Positions 42,701 to 56,339 of a DNA stretch of 64,000 bases are shown in pieces. Each line of letters starts with the position of its first letter. Within the stretch, counting starts at the first letter, position 1. The position numbers and the translations under genes are program-made. The stretch is taken from assembly GCA_009746045.1 (NCBI GenBank), contig RPFO01000253.1, forward strand, positions 4,460,832 to 4,524,831, written 5' to 3'. The DNA is from Mesostigma viride (Eukaryota > Streptophyta > Mesostigmatophyceae > Mesostigmatales > Mesostigmataceae). The notes beneath the pieces were generated by a model. That model was not told the DNA's origin. It saw only the letters and a program-made list of their open reading frames with translations, and searched no databases.

Positions 42701-45700
42701 GCTGCTTCCTTGGCCGCTTGTACGCCTTTACGGATCGCCGGACCTAGTGCGTCCTCGGTCAGTTTCGTGAGCACCTTCTGGCGTTGGTTTGAAGCGTTCG
42801 AGAGCCGAGCACAGGGGGGTTGAGCATTGATGAGCGGGGGCCACAGCCATCATGAATGGTGCGTCTGACGAGTTTGCATGCCACCAATGCAGGGAGAAAT
42901 ACCTGGCCTCGCGTTTGTCAAAGCACGATGGAAGGAATGGAAAAGCAGTGCGATTCTCAAAAGTCTACTCGCCCCTTTGTGACTTGTAGCTGGAAACCAA
43001 GGTCTTGGGTAACGACTATTGACACAGGCAGAATGAAAAGGCCATTTCACTTTGATTGTTTTTTGCCGTCACTTGATAGTCTGTACCCGTGGGACTTCGA
43101 TTATGGGACACAAACAACGGGTGCCATATGCAACCACTGTGCAGCTTGCAGTGGAGTCATACATGCAAGGCATAAATTTATTTGTCTGCAGCATGACACG
43201 ATCCCCCGGCCCCTCCAAAATATGGCGTATGAGCCCATGGTGGGCGTACGGAGGAATCATGGCAGGAGAAGATGTGAGTTCAATTCTGAAAACACTCGAG
43301 AGCTTGCCTTCTGGTGCATATGCACAGAGGACTAGTTGGGCCTGCTCTGAAGGGAGAAGTCAAGCAGTAGCCACACCCTGGGTCGATCAGACAGCCAAGA
43401 GCGGAGGCCCTATCATTAATCTACAAATAAAAAAATAGTAGTCCAGCTCTCGTAAAAACAGTTTATATACACTATTTAACATCTAGTATGCATTTAACTA
43501 TAAAACCAAATGAAAAATCCCACCTTTCGGCAGGCGTTGACCTCGTACTCCACGAGCTGGGGAAGCATGACATCGACTGTCCTGTTTACGGCGGTCGTGA
43601 TACGTCGCCTTTGCTCTTCATCCAGGCTCTTGGCGTCGCGGAAGTGATTCGCGATGGTCTGCAGCAGCATGGCGACATTGCCAGCCAGGCTGCGCGCGTG
43701 CTTTGCCACCGCGTCGGCGGCGATCCCTTGCAGTTCCTCGCGCAGGGCGGGGATGTTGGTCTCAGCCACGTCGGCGAACGCGCTTCAAGCATCAAGGAGG
43801 AAAGGACAGCGTACCGAGTTGCATATAGCTTGCGTGCATGAATATTGGGGATGTTGGTCTCCCTCGGGTCGGTAAACACGCCACAACACAAGCGTGCCAT
43901 GGAAACAATAGCATACCAAGTTGAATAGCATATGCCCACATGAGTCCAGGATAGCATATGCACAAATAGTTGGATAGCATATGCACAAATAGTTGGATAG
44001 CAGATGCACAAATAGTTGGATAGCAGATGCACAAATAGTTGGATAGCATATGCACAAATGAGTTGGATAGCATATGCACAAATAGTTGGATAGCAGATGC
44101 ACAAATAGTTGGATAGCATATGCACAAATGAGTTGGATAGCAGATGCACAAATAGTTGGATAGCATATGCACACAAATGAGTTGGATAGCATATGTGCAC
44201 ACGCATGGAATATGGGCTGTAAACATGGCTTGTTATTTATTGAGCCCTCGTCTACTGGTGTCATGCGTCGCCTGTTGCGCAACTAACAGATCATGATGGC
44301 TAGAGGTACAGGTCCTTTGCAAAGCTTCAACGTGTCTGTACGACAGGAAAGTCCAGCCCGCTTGCAGCAACACTGCATTACATACCGAGGCTGAGATTGC
44401 TAAAAATAGCAGGGAAAAATGCGGCATGCATTCCTTCTTCCTGTGGATGACCACGCGATCATCAGGCAAGTGCAGCTCCTATCTGGGTCCAAAAGACATG
44501 ACCATACGTTCCAAGTTATGCGGACGTGTAGGCAGGGTGACCATGGGGTCTGGGAGCAGCACAGGTGAGTCAAACTCACATTTGTCACATACACGTGTCA
44601 TTATGTGAGCTGTGTTAGCTTATTTATTACCCTACATAAAGCCCCAGCCCACGAAAATCTGTTTTGGTAAGTTCGTGGGGTGGGATTTTCTGCAAGGTTA
44701 GACGGCGGGTACCAGTAAATGGCCAATGGGAGGATCGGATGTGGCCCGCCCACCACAACAACTACTGCTGTTACTACACTATTACTAGCATGCACTACTG
44801 CACGCTATGCCGAAGATATTTGACCAAAGACAAGGGATGACGTATACGAGACACCCATACTCTGTACTTCGTATAAGGTACTGATCAAAGGTGCGGATGC
44901 CATACCTAGCCTTGTCCGCTTTGCGAAAGTACGCTTTCGCTGACACAGCAAACATGGGAATGGGATGCTCTGATCCTGATCCTGGCGTCGATGGCGTGCC
45001 CTGGTCACACGGCTCCTTCCTCTGAGTGTGGCCTTGTGACGGCAACATGGCCTCCATTTTCCTCCGCATCCGTTGCTTGAAATCCTGGCAGTGAGCTCGG
45101 ACGACGATCTTGTTCTTGTGCCTGCGCACAGCGCAACCCGCTCCACGTACGCAATTCAAAAAGCTTACGGTTCACCGCTTACCGTCAAGCTCCATGTAGA
45201 AAGAGACACGCCTAGCCAGGGTTGTCTGCATTTTGCAAAGCTACCGATCAGAGCGCTACTCAGAGCACAGATCTTGTGGCGATCGCTGAAAGCTGGGTTG
45301 CACAAGGATCCCTGCCTACTAAGTAAATAGGAATGTCTGGCTCGGGATCTCGTAAACCTACATATTGAGGTAGCCAATAAAGATTGCGTTGTGTATGCTT
45401 GGATTGCATGTGTTCTTATATGTGTATGTGGTACCCACAACGACACCTTTGGTACAAAGCCGTTGCATGGATTTGACTAGGAAACGCTGAAGTGGAGACC
45501 CAGTCATAACAGTAGCGTTATGTTGAACGCTAGTAAAAAAAAAAAAAAAAACATACCTGCTGGCTGGGTGTACCACATGGACCCATTGCCGTAGTCTTGT
45601 GCATAAAGACCTTGTGGTCAGGCGGCTGCGTAAGCCAAGTGACACCTAATCGGAGCGACGGTCATGATGCGCCGGACATGTCGTGATGCGCTCTAACTAG

Positions 45701-48700
45701 AAACGGTGATCTCACATGTGGGCTTGATGTAGAAACGGATTGATTACACTGCTAAGATCTATTTATGGATTATATATAGTAGTACTTAAGTTGCTGATAA
45801 CGTCCTACACCAGGCATAGTAGTAAGCGTTTGTGAGCCAGAGACAGCATGTACGCGCTACACAATGGGGTTTCTTATGATAACACTAGCATCACAGGAGC
45901 ACTGATTATAACCATGAGAGACTAGGAGCTCTCTGTCTTTTTCTGTGGGTCCCAGCCAGTAATCCCATGCTGACCCAGATCACATGTCTCCACCGCTGCA
46001 CACCCCGAGAGAGAAACAACCAACTGTCGGCTTATTTCTTCAGCTATTAGTCGTGATGGTCGTGTCCAACGGACCAACTCAGCCACACCTAGGGATCGTG
46101 ACTGTGCCGATTGCGTCGGTGCGAGATAGTTGGAAGCAGCGACTGCATGCTTTTCAATGCCCACTGCACTTACTGGAGGACGTGATCGAGTGTCTCCTGG
46201 ACCTCGTCGACCTGCTTATCGATGAGGCACTTGCGCTCGCAGGCAGCTGAAATGGCGAGCCTGAGCTCTTCCAGTTCATCTTGGGTGAGCACCACCGATG
46301 GATCTTCCTGTATACCCGCCCGCCTTTGTTGCTTTTTGGCAGGCTGCCCGTCTCGGCCGGCTTCCAGCTTTCCCCCCTCGTCCGGCACCGCGCTCGGCTC
46401 GGCATCCTTCCGTTTGCGGCTCTGTCGGGTTTCCCGGGCACTCGGTGCACCCTGGGTGCCCTGGGCCCCAGCTCCCTGGCAGCCAGATGCCATGCAGCTG
46501 CGGGTGGCGACACCGGTGCTCGCGACCGCATGGTCAAAAGAAGTGGCCACAGCGGGCAGCACAGCCTGGCTCCGTCGGCTTCCCGGTGCCTGCACGTTGC
46601 TCGCGTCATATCCACGCGCGCGTGCCGGGACAGCAAGCTCGGGCCCTGTCGCCTCCTTGAGCTGGAGAGTCTGGATCTCGCGGCTTAAGCGTCTCTGCTC
46701 GGCTTGCAGGGGGGCCAGCTTGTTTTCGATCTTTTCTGCGAGCTCGAGGGTGTGGGCGTAAGCCCCGGGCTTCAGGCCCGCCAGCCTGTCGATACTCTCG
46801 GGTGTCCATTTGCTGTTGCACGCACGGGAGACAACAACGCCATGGGAGCAAAAAGACTGCGTGGGGTTGAAAGGTAAGAGTTTACTCATAATTGCATGAT
46901 TCTGGTGCAGACGCTGGCCCTGGATAGGAGGAACCCTCCATAACGAAGCAAGAACAAACCATAAACAATTTTGCTGACAAAGGAGAAAGCTGCTCTGCAC
47001 ATGCCATGTCTAGCTGGGAAGACGCTTGCAGCCTTGCTAGACCTGCCGATGAAGCTTTTACATGCTTTGCAGCCTGGACACGCGGTAAAGGTGATGCAAA
47101 GTAAACGTGCATAGAAAAATCTGCATGAAAGGGGCCAACGATAATACTGCAAACAACCCTACAATTGTTAAAGCGTCTCTTGCCTCACTTTGGGGGACCA
47201 CGATACAACTCCTACTACTACAAGGTATAATAAAGCATGGTGGGTGGGGCTCTTATCTACAAGCCATAAGTGTGAATGCTCAGGAGGGCAATGCCCGGCG
47301 CTTGACATGCATGTGCAAAGGCTAACAAACTTCCCTTTCGCTAGTGAGTGCTCGTCGGCACTTTTGGGGGGCGGAGGGGGAAGTGGGACGGCTGATGAGC
47401 CGCTGGGGGGGATTGAAACTAAACAAAGTTCCCAGACACTCTCAAATAGACATGGTTGAGGTACCGTGATGAGCACAGTTGATCATGTTAGTTAGAAACA
47501 AGCGTGTTCGGACCATATAGATCCGGCTGGGATGGATTATACATTTGAGAAGAGGAGCCAGATGGTTTGTTGGTTTCTCGAAACCGCATGCGAACACAAA
47601 TCACCTACCGGAGCTGGTCGCGAGGATCCGCAGTGGCGGCATCCAGCTGCGTGGCCACAAAGATAGCTCTGGTGCCCTCCGCCTTGTGGTCCCCCAGCCG
47701 GCTCATCAGCATGCACCTGGATTCCTCTTTGTCTGCTGCCCGCTGCCAGCCGCCGTGTGCATTCGCGGCCATCAGCCCACAAGGAGACCACAAAGAGACG
47801 AGGATGGCACCGTACATGTTGCACCACCGGGCAGTAGTACACGTGCGGCCGGGAAAACAGCCTCAGTAATACAGAAATGGACATGGAAGTATGTGCACCT
47901 GGCGTGTTGTGGTTGACGCAATCCGGATACCCAGTTGAATGATACAAGGTAGCTGCAGTTGACTGACAAATGCTGCTAGCTGCCATGCCCAAGGTTGGCT
48001 TATCGCCCGTCATCTCTAGAGCTCACCGCGAGCAGCGCACTACGGATTGGGTGCAAAAGGTATCCTCTGCACACATGTGAGGACTCGATTAATGTGAGGC
48101 AGGAAAATGACACGGACAAGATGTGTTGTCGACATTGCTAGAGAAACACATCAAGGATGTGCCAAACCCCATATCGACATGAAAACAAGAGCATGTTTCC
48201 ACAATTGCAAAGGCAGGGTAGAGCCTCCTCCTGGACTAGCTGTGCCACCGGCTCTCACACGTAATGAGATGAAGATCTGCCTACATGTGTCCGTGAGACA
48301 GGTTTGGGCCGATGCTAAATAACGATTTTGCTCGAGCATGCATGGGCATGTTAGGTGTAAACACGCTGCAACACAAAAGAATTGAGACTAGGCGATCGTC
48401 CATGAGGCGACCCTGTGCATGAGAAATTTATATATCTAGTATAATCATATGATAGCAGATTAGAAAATGAGAACAAAAGTTTCACATTTGTCAGTTTACG
48501 TCAGTCCAGGTGAGGTCATGCATCCCTGGGATAAAATCACAAGCTCACGCGTTAGTATAAAATTGGTGCCTGACCACCTGGGAGGTGCAAGCCAATCAAC
48601 ACTTCAAAGGATCACGTCTAACACTTCAAAAAAAGCTACGAAAGACATGTCTAACAAACCTACCGCGAATTCGGCGGCCACTAACGTGCAGCTGACATCG

Positions 48701-51700
48701 GCAAGGTTTCGGGCCGCCACGTTGCCGCGGGCCCGGTTGGCGTCGCCGGTCCCTGGGAGATCCACTAGCACTACCCCCTTGGGCAAATTGCAGCGAGAGG
48801 CGGGCAGGGCGATCTCTACCCCAGTCACCAAGGGCCAGAGCTGGAAATGATCCTCGCTGTCCGGGGCCGTGGCTGCAGAGCAATCACCGGCTTCCCAGCT
48901 CGCTGCAAACTTCTGAATCCTCGCCCTGCAGGCCTCGGCGCTCTTTTCCGGAAAGGTGTCCGTTGTTCCGAGGCGGCCCCGGATCGCCACGTGGAGTACG
49001 GCCCACAAGCCTCTCACGGTAATGTCCGTTCCAGTGGGAAGCCCCCTGTTGGCCCCAGTCCAGGCAAAACCACCCAGAGGCATTGGTGATTCAGCTCGCG
49101 CTACATACGGCCAAAGGACTGCGCGGTGTTGATGGAGCCGTCAACATGCTGTCAACATGCTGCAACGTGCCAGAAATGACCCATGGAGATGCCATCGATT
49201 GATGATGGCAGTGTGCAGAATACGGTTGCTGGCTGTATCTGTGACTGTATCATTCTTATGTTCCTGTCATACTAATAATAGTACATGAGCAATAGTCCAT
49301 TAGTGAAGCAGCCAAAAAGCCAAGGCTGCCCGTCACCCAACTGCAAGCATTGTCAGTGACCTGCGCCCTCGCCGTGTATCCATGAGACAACCAGCGCAGG
49401 CCTTCATACTGTAGTATAGTGACCAGCGTATCCATGAGACAACCTCCGCAGGCCAGAAATCGTGAGGATGTTTACATATGCATCGCAACAACCAATCGCA
49501 GAGGTAGCTAGATGACTACATAGACCAGCATGTACGACGGTTTAGCGCCAGGCCTCAAAAGAGGTTCATACGTACGGATGGTGGGCGTGATATTTAGGGT
49601 TAAGGGTTTAGGGTTTAAGTACAAGCATGCTGGCAGAGGAGTACACTGGCGGAAGGTTTGAACAATACGCTGACAGAAGGCTTCTTGTTTCATAGCTATA
49701 CGTAAGTGGATGCATGTACGTAAAGGCGGTGCGCACTCAATATGAAGTTCAACAGTACTGTACATATTTGCGAACGCCGTCTTGATTTGCTTATTTAGTT
49801 GTGTATGCGTGAACGCAGTTTCAGCGAGTTGAGAGCACCCTTTCGCAAGTTTGCCAGCAGCCAAGCACTGAACATAATCAACATAAATGACATGCAAATC
49901 TGGCGCAACAGGCCTGCATGGGTACAAGAAAAACTTAACACATAAAGTTGTTGCTGCATCTTGAATCATTTCAAGAAACAGTATTATTATTATTACTATT
50001 ACTATTATATCGTGAACAAACGATATGTATAGGTGGCTCGAATACATGAAACTTTTACACAAAAAGCAAGCAGAGCTGGCTCAGATGTCATGCCATTAAT
50101 GTGATAATACTGGAGCTTAACTGGTCACAAAATTCCACCCACTTACAATGCTGCTAACCGCTGCTTCGCTTCATGTGCCGCTTCAAGGTCCCCTGCGCTG
50201 CCTTGTGCCGCTGCACTGTCCTCATCAACGACATCTGTCAGGTCGCCCACCGCCAGTCTGAAGCAAGCATCCAGTTCGCCCTGCATTGACCATATGAATG
50301 CACGCAGGAGGGGGGGGGCGGGCGGGCACGGGGGACGGGAGTAGGCAGAATCCGTACACAGGTTCATTCATAGGCAGCGACACTGCAGTGGGTGTGCCGT
50401 ATGAATACGCAGCTTGCAAAACGTGCTGGATGTCTGGAAGAAAGAAGATGGAGGCTAGAGGTAATGCATGTACACGTCGCACAGGGGCAACAAAACAGGA
50501 TCGTTAAATATGGCTCGAGGTAAATGCGGTGATTGAGAGTACTTCAAGTTGATCGCATCTTACCGCAACACAAACAAGTCCATGTTTCTCAAACTGGACA
50601 GGCCATTACTTGCTCTTATAAGACAAGCTTGAGGTGGTTCAGCGGCGAATGAAAGAAGAACGAGAGCGTACGATACAGGGTCATGGGCATTGGAGGGATT
50701 GGCTCAAAAGGCCAGGGATTCCGACAGGTTGCGATAAGAGTCTTAATTGGTTTGAAAACTCGGATGGCTGCAGACCTTTCAGAAAATTGTGCAGTATGGA
50801 GAGTCCAATTAGGGATGAATTCACCTAGGTTCCAAAATAATCAGAACCTGCACAACATGAAATGATTTTAGCCTCCATGACAGCCATAGCACATATAACG
50901 TCATATGACTTGAAAACCAGGATACAGTTTCGCAGATATGGCTACTAGGGCAGATGACACAGATAGAGCGCTACAAGGGCGGATTACACAGATCGCTTCT
51001 ACCTTTGCAGCACAAGGACACCACATCAACAGCACATCCACAGCACATCAACAGCACATCAACAGCACATCCACAGCACATCAGCAGCATATCAACAGCA
51101 CATCAACAGCACATCAACAGCACATCCACAGCAGATGAACAGCACATGAACAGCACATCGACAGCACATCGACAGCACATCGACAGCCACTGCCTATCAT
51201 TACCCCTACCTCGGACATGAAGTGGACCGTGACGCTGTAAAAGTCCCGGCTCCAAGCTCGAATCGAGATATGCGTGGCGGTGCATGCCTCTGACCCAGAG
51301 GTGGGGAGCAGCTCCTCTCCAGTGAGCGCGTTCAGCAGGGTGCTCTTGCCGCAGCCAGTTGGCCCGACCACCGCAACCGTTATCATGGGGGCAGCGCACT
51401 CGGACATATACTTGTCGGTGTCTTCGAGGAAGCCAGCCGCCACGGACTCAGGCAGTGCCTTGGATATCGCAGACAGCGGATAACAGATCTTGCCATGGGC
51501 GGGCACTCCTGGGGCATCTTCATCAGACGCAGGCTCCTGTGGTGCTGACACGCGGAACATGTTCTGGCAGCTGCTGGCAGCCACACTGGTGGCCCCTCGG
51601 CCCTCCAGCTCTGGGCCCTTTCCCTTTGTTTTTGCCTGCTTGGTGCCAGCATTGAAAGGCTGCAGCGTGGCCAGCAGCGCGCTCAGTTGGTCCCTGATAA

Positions 51701-54700
51701 GCTTGAAAAAGTATTCAGGTATGTCGCCCGGGTGCGCGTGCCCCCCTGGCGCTTGCAAAGGTGGCAGCGATGGCAGAGGTGGCAGTGCCTCCAGGTCGAC
51801 AAGCAGGTCGCTGATGTCAGGACTGCTTCCCATGCCGCTGCTCGAAAAGGGTCCCGCTTTCAGCCCCGAAGTCATGTCCTTGTGGGTACCCGCATGGTCT
51901 GACAGAGATTGCGGCGTGGGCTGAATCGTGAAATCTGGCCATAGTTACAGCAGGCCATGGGAGAGCAAAACAAAAATAGGACATTTAGGTGCAAGAGTGG
52001 CCATCCAGAAGTGAGTTTCTGTGCTCTTGCAACCAAACGAAGTGCCTGCCATGGATGAGGCGGGCATCAATAAACTGTTGTGGGAATACAACTTGCAAAA
52101 AATGCGAACATGACATAGGCACTGGAAATAAACAGTAAATGATGCCTGGCAATTTTGTAGTAGTACATATTATGTCCCACAGTGGTACGTTGGTGCTGAG
52201 AAGCAACTGGTTTATTAGTGATCCAAAGACGCTTAGCGTACAAACTTATTACGTATTAGTACTATGATCACTTACTACAAACGTAGTATTAGATTATCAG
52301 TGACCAAAAAACGCATAGCGTGTACAAACTTCCAGGTAAAGGATCAGCCAACAACTAACAAGCTGATACTCGCTAGCTCTGAACGCGCTCTGCACTCCAT
52401 GCTGCTGCGCACGTGGGACATGGATGTGCAAGGTATGGTTAAGGCATTCGTCCGGGTTCTGGAAGAGCACACATTACCATGAGCTCAGCATGCCCCCCCC
52501 CCCCGATTTTATTCGTTTGTAATGTTCTTCTCACTCAGTTGAAAAATTACCCTTCCTAGCGAGCATGCATAGCATGATGTAGTATAGTAGTATGTATATA
52601 AGCCAAGCCAGTAAAAAAACTGCTATAGTAAGACTAGCACTAGTCACTTTTCCCAGGGCTCACCAGTGCTGAGAAGACTTGTCAGCTCGCGTCTCAACTT
52701 CAGTCGCAAGCCGTCCGCGGGGCAGTTGGTGATGCTCAGTATCTCTTCGACATGCTCCTGTGGCGTACAAAACCCACAGCAGACAGCCGAGGGGTGCGAC
52801 CCATTTCGGCAGTAAACAAAAAGAGTGGTTGAAAAGATGTGTCTAACATGAGGTATAGTGCAAAGCCTCCACCAGATGTTACCACTTCAGCACCCTAGTA
52901 GACAACATGAAGGGGAGACAGGCTCCCTTCCGCTTACCCATGCCTGCAGGAACAACCGCCTACTGACAAGCCAAACGGGCGGAATTAAAGATGCCAGGTT
53001 GGTGGTCCCCACTCGAAGAAAAGATACTTTACTGCTTCAATAAACGAGCCTGTGTTTCCTTATGCATTGTGTATACCTTGCCACCACTCAAGGTCATTTC
53101 ACGGGAAATGTGGGACCATTCCAAGGAGATATAGTTCAATGCTCTGATGGGGAAGCAAGCCGAGCAGAGAACACGGTACCAACTAACAGACCTGCCGTGG
53201 TATAAGCCGCCTTGCATTGAGAGGATTTTCACATTTGCCTTGAGAGGATGCAGAAGCATATCACCTAGAACAAGATGGTAGCGGCTGGCTAAGAATTAGG
53301 AGTATACGTGGTTTCGGCAGCCGAAAGACCCAACGTCGTTTCAGCACTGATCATGAGGGGCACAAACACGAACAATACTAACAAGAAGAGGCTAACAAGC
53401 GATGAGGTGATTGTCTGTTAATCAATAATAGCTGTTGATAGCCTGGTAATCTCTGCACTATCTATTCCCTGGTAGTCTCTAGAACCTGTTGATAGCCTGG
53501 TAATCTCTTCATTTTATATTCCCTGGTAATCTCTTCACAATTGATAGCATGGTAATCTCTTCACTACCAACTGCCTGGTAATCTCTGCACTATTCATTCC
53601 CTGGTAATCTCTAATCACTACAGGTCCCCTGAAGCTGCGGTCCTCGGATTCCAGACTGGTCTGCACCCACGCAACTGGCCTACCTAAGATATCGATTAAC
53701 ATTATGTTTGGAAAGAGAATAGGGCATGTAGTGTGCAACACGCTCACTATTAATGCAGATTGCAGGCAGCCCTGAGTGGTTATAAAAAACATTAGATTGT
53801 TAGTGACCTGAGGCCACCTTGCCTCTTTGTTGATGCATGCTTTCCTGTAGAGATGTTGATGGCTTAACGGTGCGTCTGCCAGAAGAAGAACAAGGATTTT
53901 CGGTATTTTTTTTCTTGTCCTGCAAGGGCCAAGCTTGTCTCGACTGAAACTGCCGCATGGCTCTGGCTGAGGGAAAGTAAATCCATACATGACGACACTG
54001 CATGTGTCCATTTCAAGCTCATTGCCTCAAGTCCATTTCGAGCTCATTGCCTCAATGCCAGACGCATTTTGGGACCAGTGCCGGACCATTCTTGAAGCTA
54101 TTGGGGTTCCATATTCGCGTCGGATATGAGCGCCTTTCTGCCAGTTCCTGCCAGAGCTGCCCTGAGTGCGCCTTCCAGCTTCCTGCCAGAGGGTGTTATT
54201 GCTGTTTTGTAACGCCGGTGTTGTTATTGCCGTGATAATCATCTTTAACGTGATCAGCTATCACAGCGACTTTCCCGGTTGTAGAGGGCTAGAAAGCGTT
54301 CATATGCCCCTTACTAAAGGTGCACTTACTAAAGTGCATGAAATGCACGTCCCTTTCTCCAGGCTGGAAGCTGAGTTCAGTACTAATGTGAACGTCCTAA
54401 AGCCACCTGCAATCACAGCAGCTTATGAAACTTGATAAATAATTAAGTGCTAATCTAGTCCGAACATAAACAATATAATAATAAGTACTAATATGGTATG
54501 AGTGGTATCCTTTGATACCCTCGTCTTCCCGCTGTTGCCAAAACAGCCGTGGTTAATCATGCTGTCGACCAAACAGCCAGAAAAACATGTAACAATGTAT
54601 CGCTACCACAAACGTTACCTATCTGGAGTGGTATGATGTCCCGCCTCGAAAGTACAACACTACATACACTACAGTTATTTACTATTATACAGGCAGCCGC

Positions 54701-56011
54701 CACCAACCTTGATGCTTCTCTCGCCCCGCAAAAAGATGACATTCCCATCAATATACTTCTCTTTAAAGACCTGCAAAACGTGCAGCAAGGCAAATCCATG
54801 CGATTCACGAGCTTTAGAAGAACTTTCCCTGAACCAGCAACACAGAGCATGTTAACTGGGTGGGAACTACGCTCAAATCGATGCGGACAGAAAGTTTAGA
54901 AGATGAAATCTGCTCGGAGAATACGAGATACAGCGTTGCAGAGTGATGGTAGCAGGCCAAGTAAGCGAGTATGCACCGCCACGTGTAGCTATACAAGCTC
55001 AGCTGGGACGGCAGCACCCCACAAAAGTCACAGGGTAGCCACCAGAAAACAATCATCCAGGGCTTGGTTAAACCTTGTCAAAAAGCAATTCCGGGTGGCA
55101 CATTTACCCACCACCTCATCATGGATAACAGCATCCTTGAAAATTCGGGCTCCTGCCAAATTATCTGACGACTGAGCTTTCTATTTAGACGCTAGAGGAA
55201 GCATGTCAAGGTGATGGTGTTGGTACATAAACCATGCAGGGTGGGCAGGGTCCAGCCAGGACGAGTAATTTCATATAAGGAGGAATTCTTTAGAAGACTG
55301 CCATGCAAGCACAAACATATGGCTTTGAAAGCCTTTTCAGGGCAGAACAGATTCCCAAGTGGTGCAACCGATCCAGATGTGTCGCTTCCTTTAAAATTTG
55401 TGAGATTGCAGGATAATAATATGCCGTGCAGGGCGCCTCTTTGCCACCCGCTGTCTCGATTGCATGTCATGCTACGGAAAACTACGGAATCTACGTTCAG
55501 TTTCTGTGCGACATGCACCCTTGGGTGCAGCATCCCACATGACATGCCAGCCCACATTATCATGCCCCACCCCGTTCGTCCCATCACACGCATCCCACCA
55601 CACTGTCACGCATCCCACCACACATGCCCCACCCCGTTTGTCCCCCCCCGAACGCGCGGCTATTACTTGCGTGCACACCCGCCTTTCAGTTTAAAAGAGA
55701 AAGGCCATTTACAATCTCGCGGGCTACTTGCAAGGTTTGAGACCCAAGTGGTCTCCCACACAACAACCACATGTGGAGCTGGAGGGTTTTCGCATACGCG
55801 GGCGTGGCAAGTTGAGGATGCCACCTGATGGGCTTTCTTGCAGGCGGCACCCCTTTTATCGCGATGGGGGTGAACCTTATGATGTTTGCAGGGAGGAATG
55901 GCTGTTAATTACGGTCGAGAACTCACTTGGGCGATGCTGCAGGCGGCAGGATTGGAGGGATCGAGGCTGCTCAGCACCCAGGCAGACACCTGATCCAGGG
56001 AGCTCGTTGCA
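39715..56011 (-). CDS. SAM domain plus SLIP-GC/NUGGC-type large GTPase, 14 exons resolved
   Basis: Exons (minus, 5' to 3'): 56011-55927, 54770-54708, 52757-52664, 51898-51210, 50280-50147, 49045-48664, 47742-47609, 46812-46174, 45121-44906, 43782-43524, 42777-42665, 42025-41777, 41264-41102, 40230-39715. All phases match, giving at least 1,244 residues; the first exon is not found. The first three exons read like a SAM domain (VSAWVLSSLD, VFKEKYIDGNVIFLRG, LRLKLRRELTSLL). GTPase motifs: G1 GPTGCGKS, G2 in TSGSEACTATHISIR, G3 DLPGTGD, G4 TQLD where relatives have TKxD. A charged stretch with RKRK and AKKQQRR suggests nuclear entry. The tail matches the family's FAVSA, ETNIPALREEL and TYRAALRRDG blocks. 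Family knowledge: human SLIP-GC is a nuclear GTPase; the role here is unknown. Confidence 0.8.
41500..41648 (+). repeat. half-LINE subfamily D 3' end in a GTPase intron
   Basis: Ends gccccttctcagggatatgt, gttacatatcctccccacggaggtat and (TTAA)n, in the intron between exons 42025-41777 and 41264-41102, antisense to the gene. Confidence 0.78.
43947..44195. repeat. 23-bp tandem repeat in a GTPase intron
   Basis: About eleven units of AGTTGGATAGCATATGCACA plus AAT, with CATATG/CAGATG variants and occasional extra G. Open on the minus strand (CICYPTICAYAIQ...) by chance. Confidence 0.93.
51021..51187. repeat. 11-bp tandem repeat next to the G1 exon
   Basis: About fifteen units of CACATCAACAG and variants (CCACAG, CGACAG). 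It ends some 20 bp from the donor site of exon 51898-51210. Confidence 0.93.
53405..53625. repeat. degenerate ~26-bp repeat in a GTPase intron
   Basis: Repeated CCTGGTAATCTCTNCACTAT and ATTCCCTGGTA phrases, six to eight diverged units. Confidence 0.75.
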
Positions 56012-56089
56012 CTGAGAACCCAGAGGGTGGGAAAATGATCGCAAACGCATCACGTAGTCCAAATCAGGTCAAGAAAAAGTGGATGGGTG

Positions 56090-56292
56090 GCGGGTGGGTG
56101 GGTGGGTGGGTGGGTGGGTGGGTGGGTGGGTGGGTGGGTGGGTGGGTGGGTGGGTGGGTGGGTGGGTGGGTGGGTGGGTGGGTGGGTGGGTGGGTGGGTG
56201 GGTGGGTGGGTGGGTGGGTGGGTGGGTGGGTGGGTGGGTGGGTGGGTGGGTGGGTGGGTGGGTGGGTGGGTGGGTGGGTGGGTGGGTGGGGT
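56090..56292 (+). repeat. (TGGG)n tetranucleotide array
   Basis: About 50 near-perfect GGGT units followed by a degraded G-rich end to 56330. It lies just upstream of the first resolved exon of the minus-strand GTPase gene, so in its intron 1 or 5' region. GGGT runs form G-quadruplexes on the plus strand. Confidence 0.97.
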
Positions 56293-56339
56293 GGGGTGGG
56301 TGAGGGGGGTTGGGTGGGGGGGTGTTTTCCTTGTGTTGT

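Noticed and set aside
43586-44282. 200-residue CICYPTICAYAIQ repeat proteins
   Set aside because: They translate the 23-bp tandem repeat in an intron of the GTPase gene.
45165-45360. Possible extra GTPase exon reading ARRVSFYMELD
   Set aside because: Its splice phases do not fit either neighbour, while exons 46812-46174 and 45121-44906 join perfectly in phase without it.
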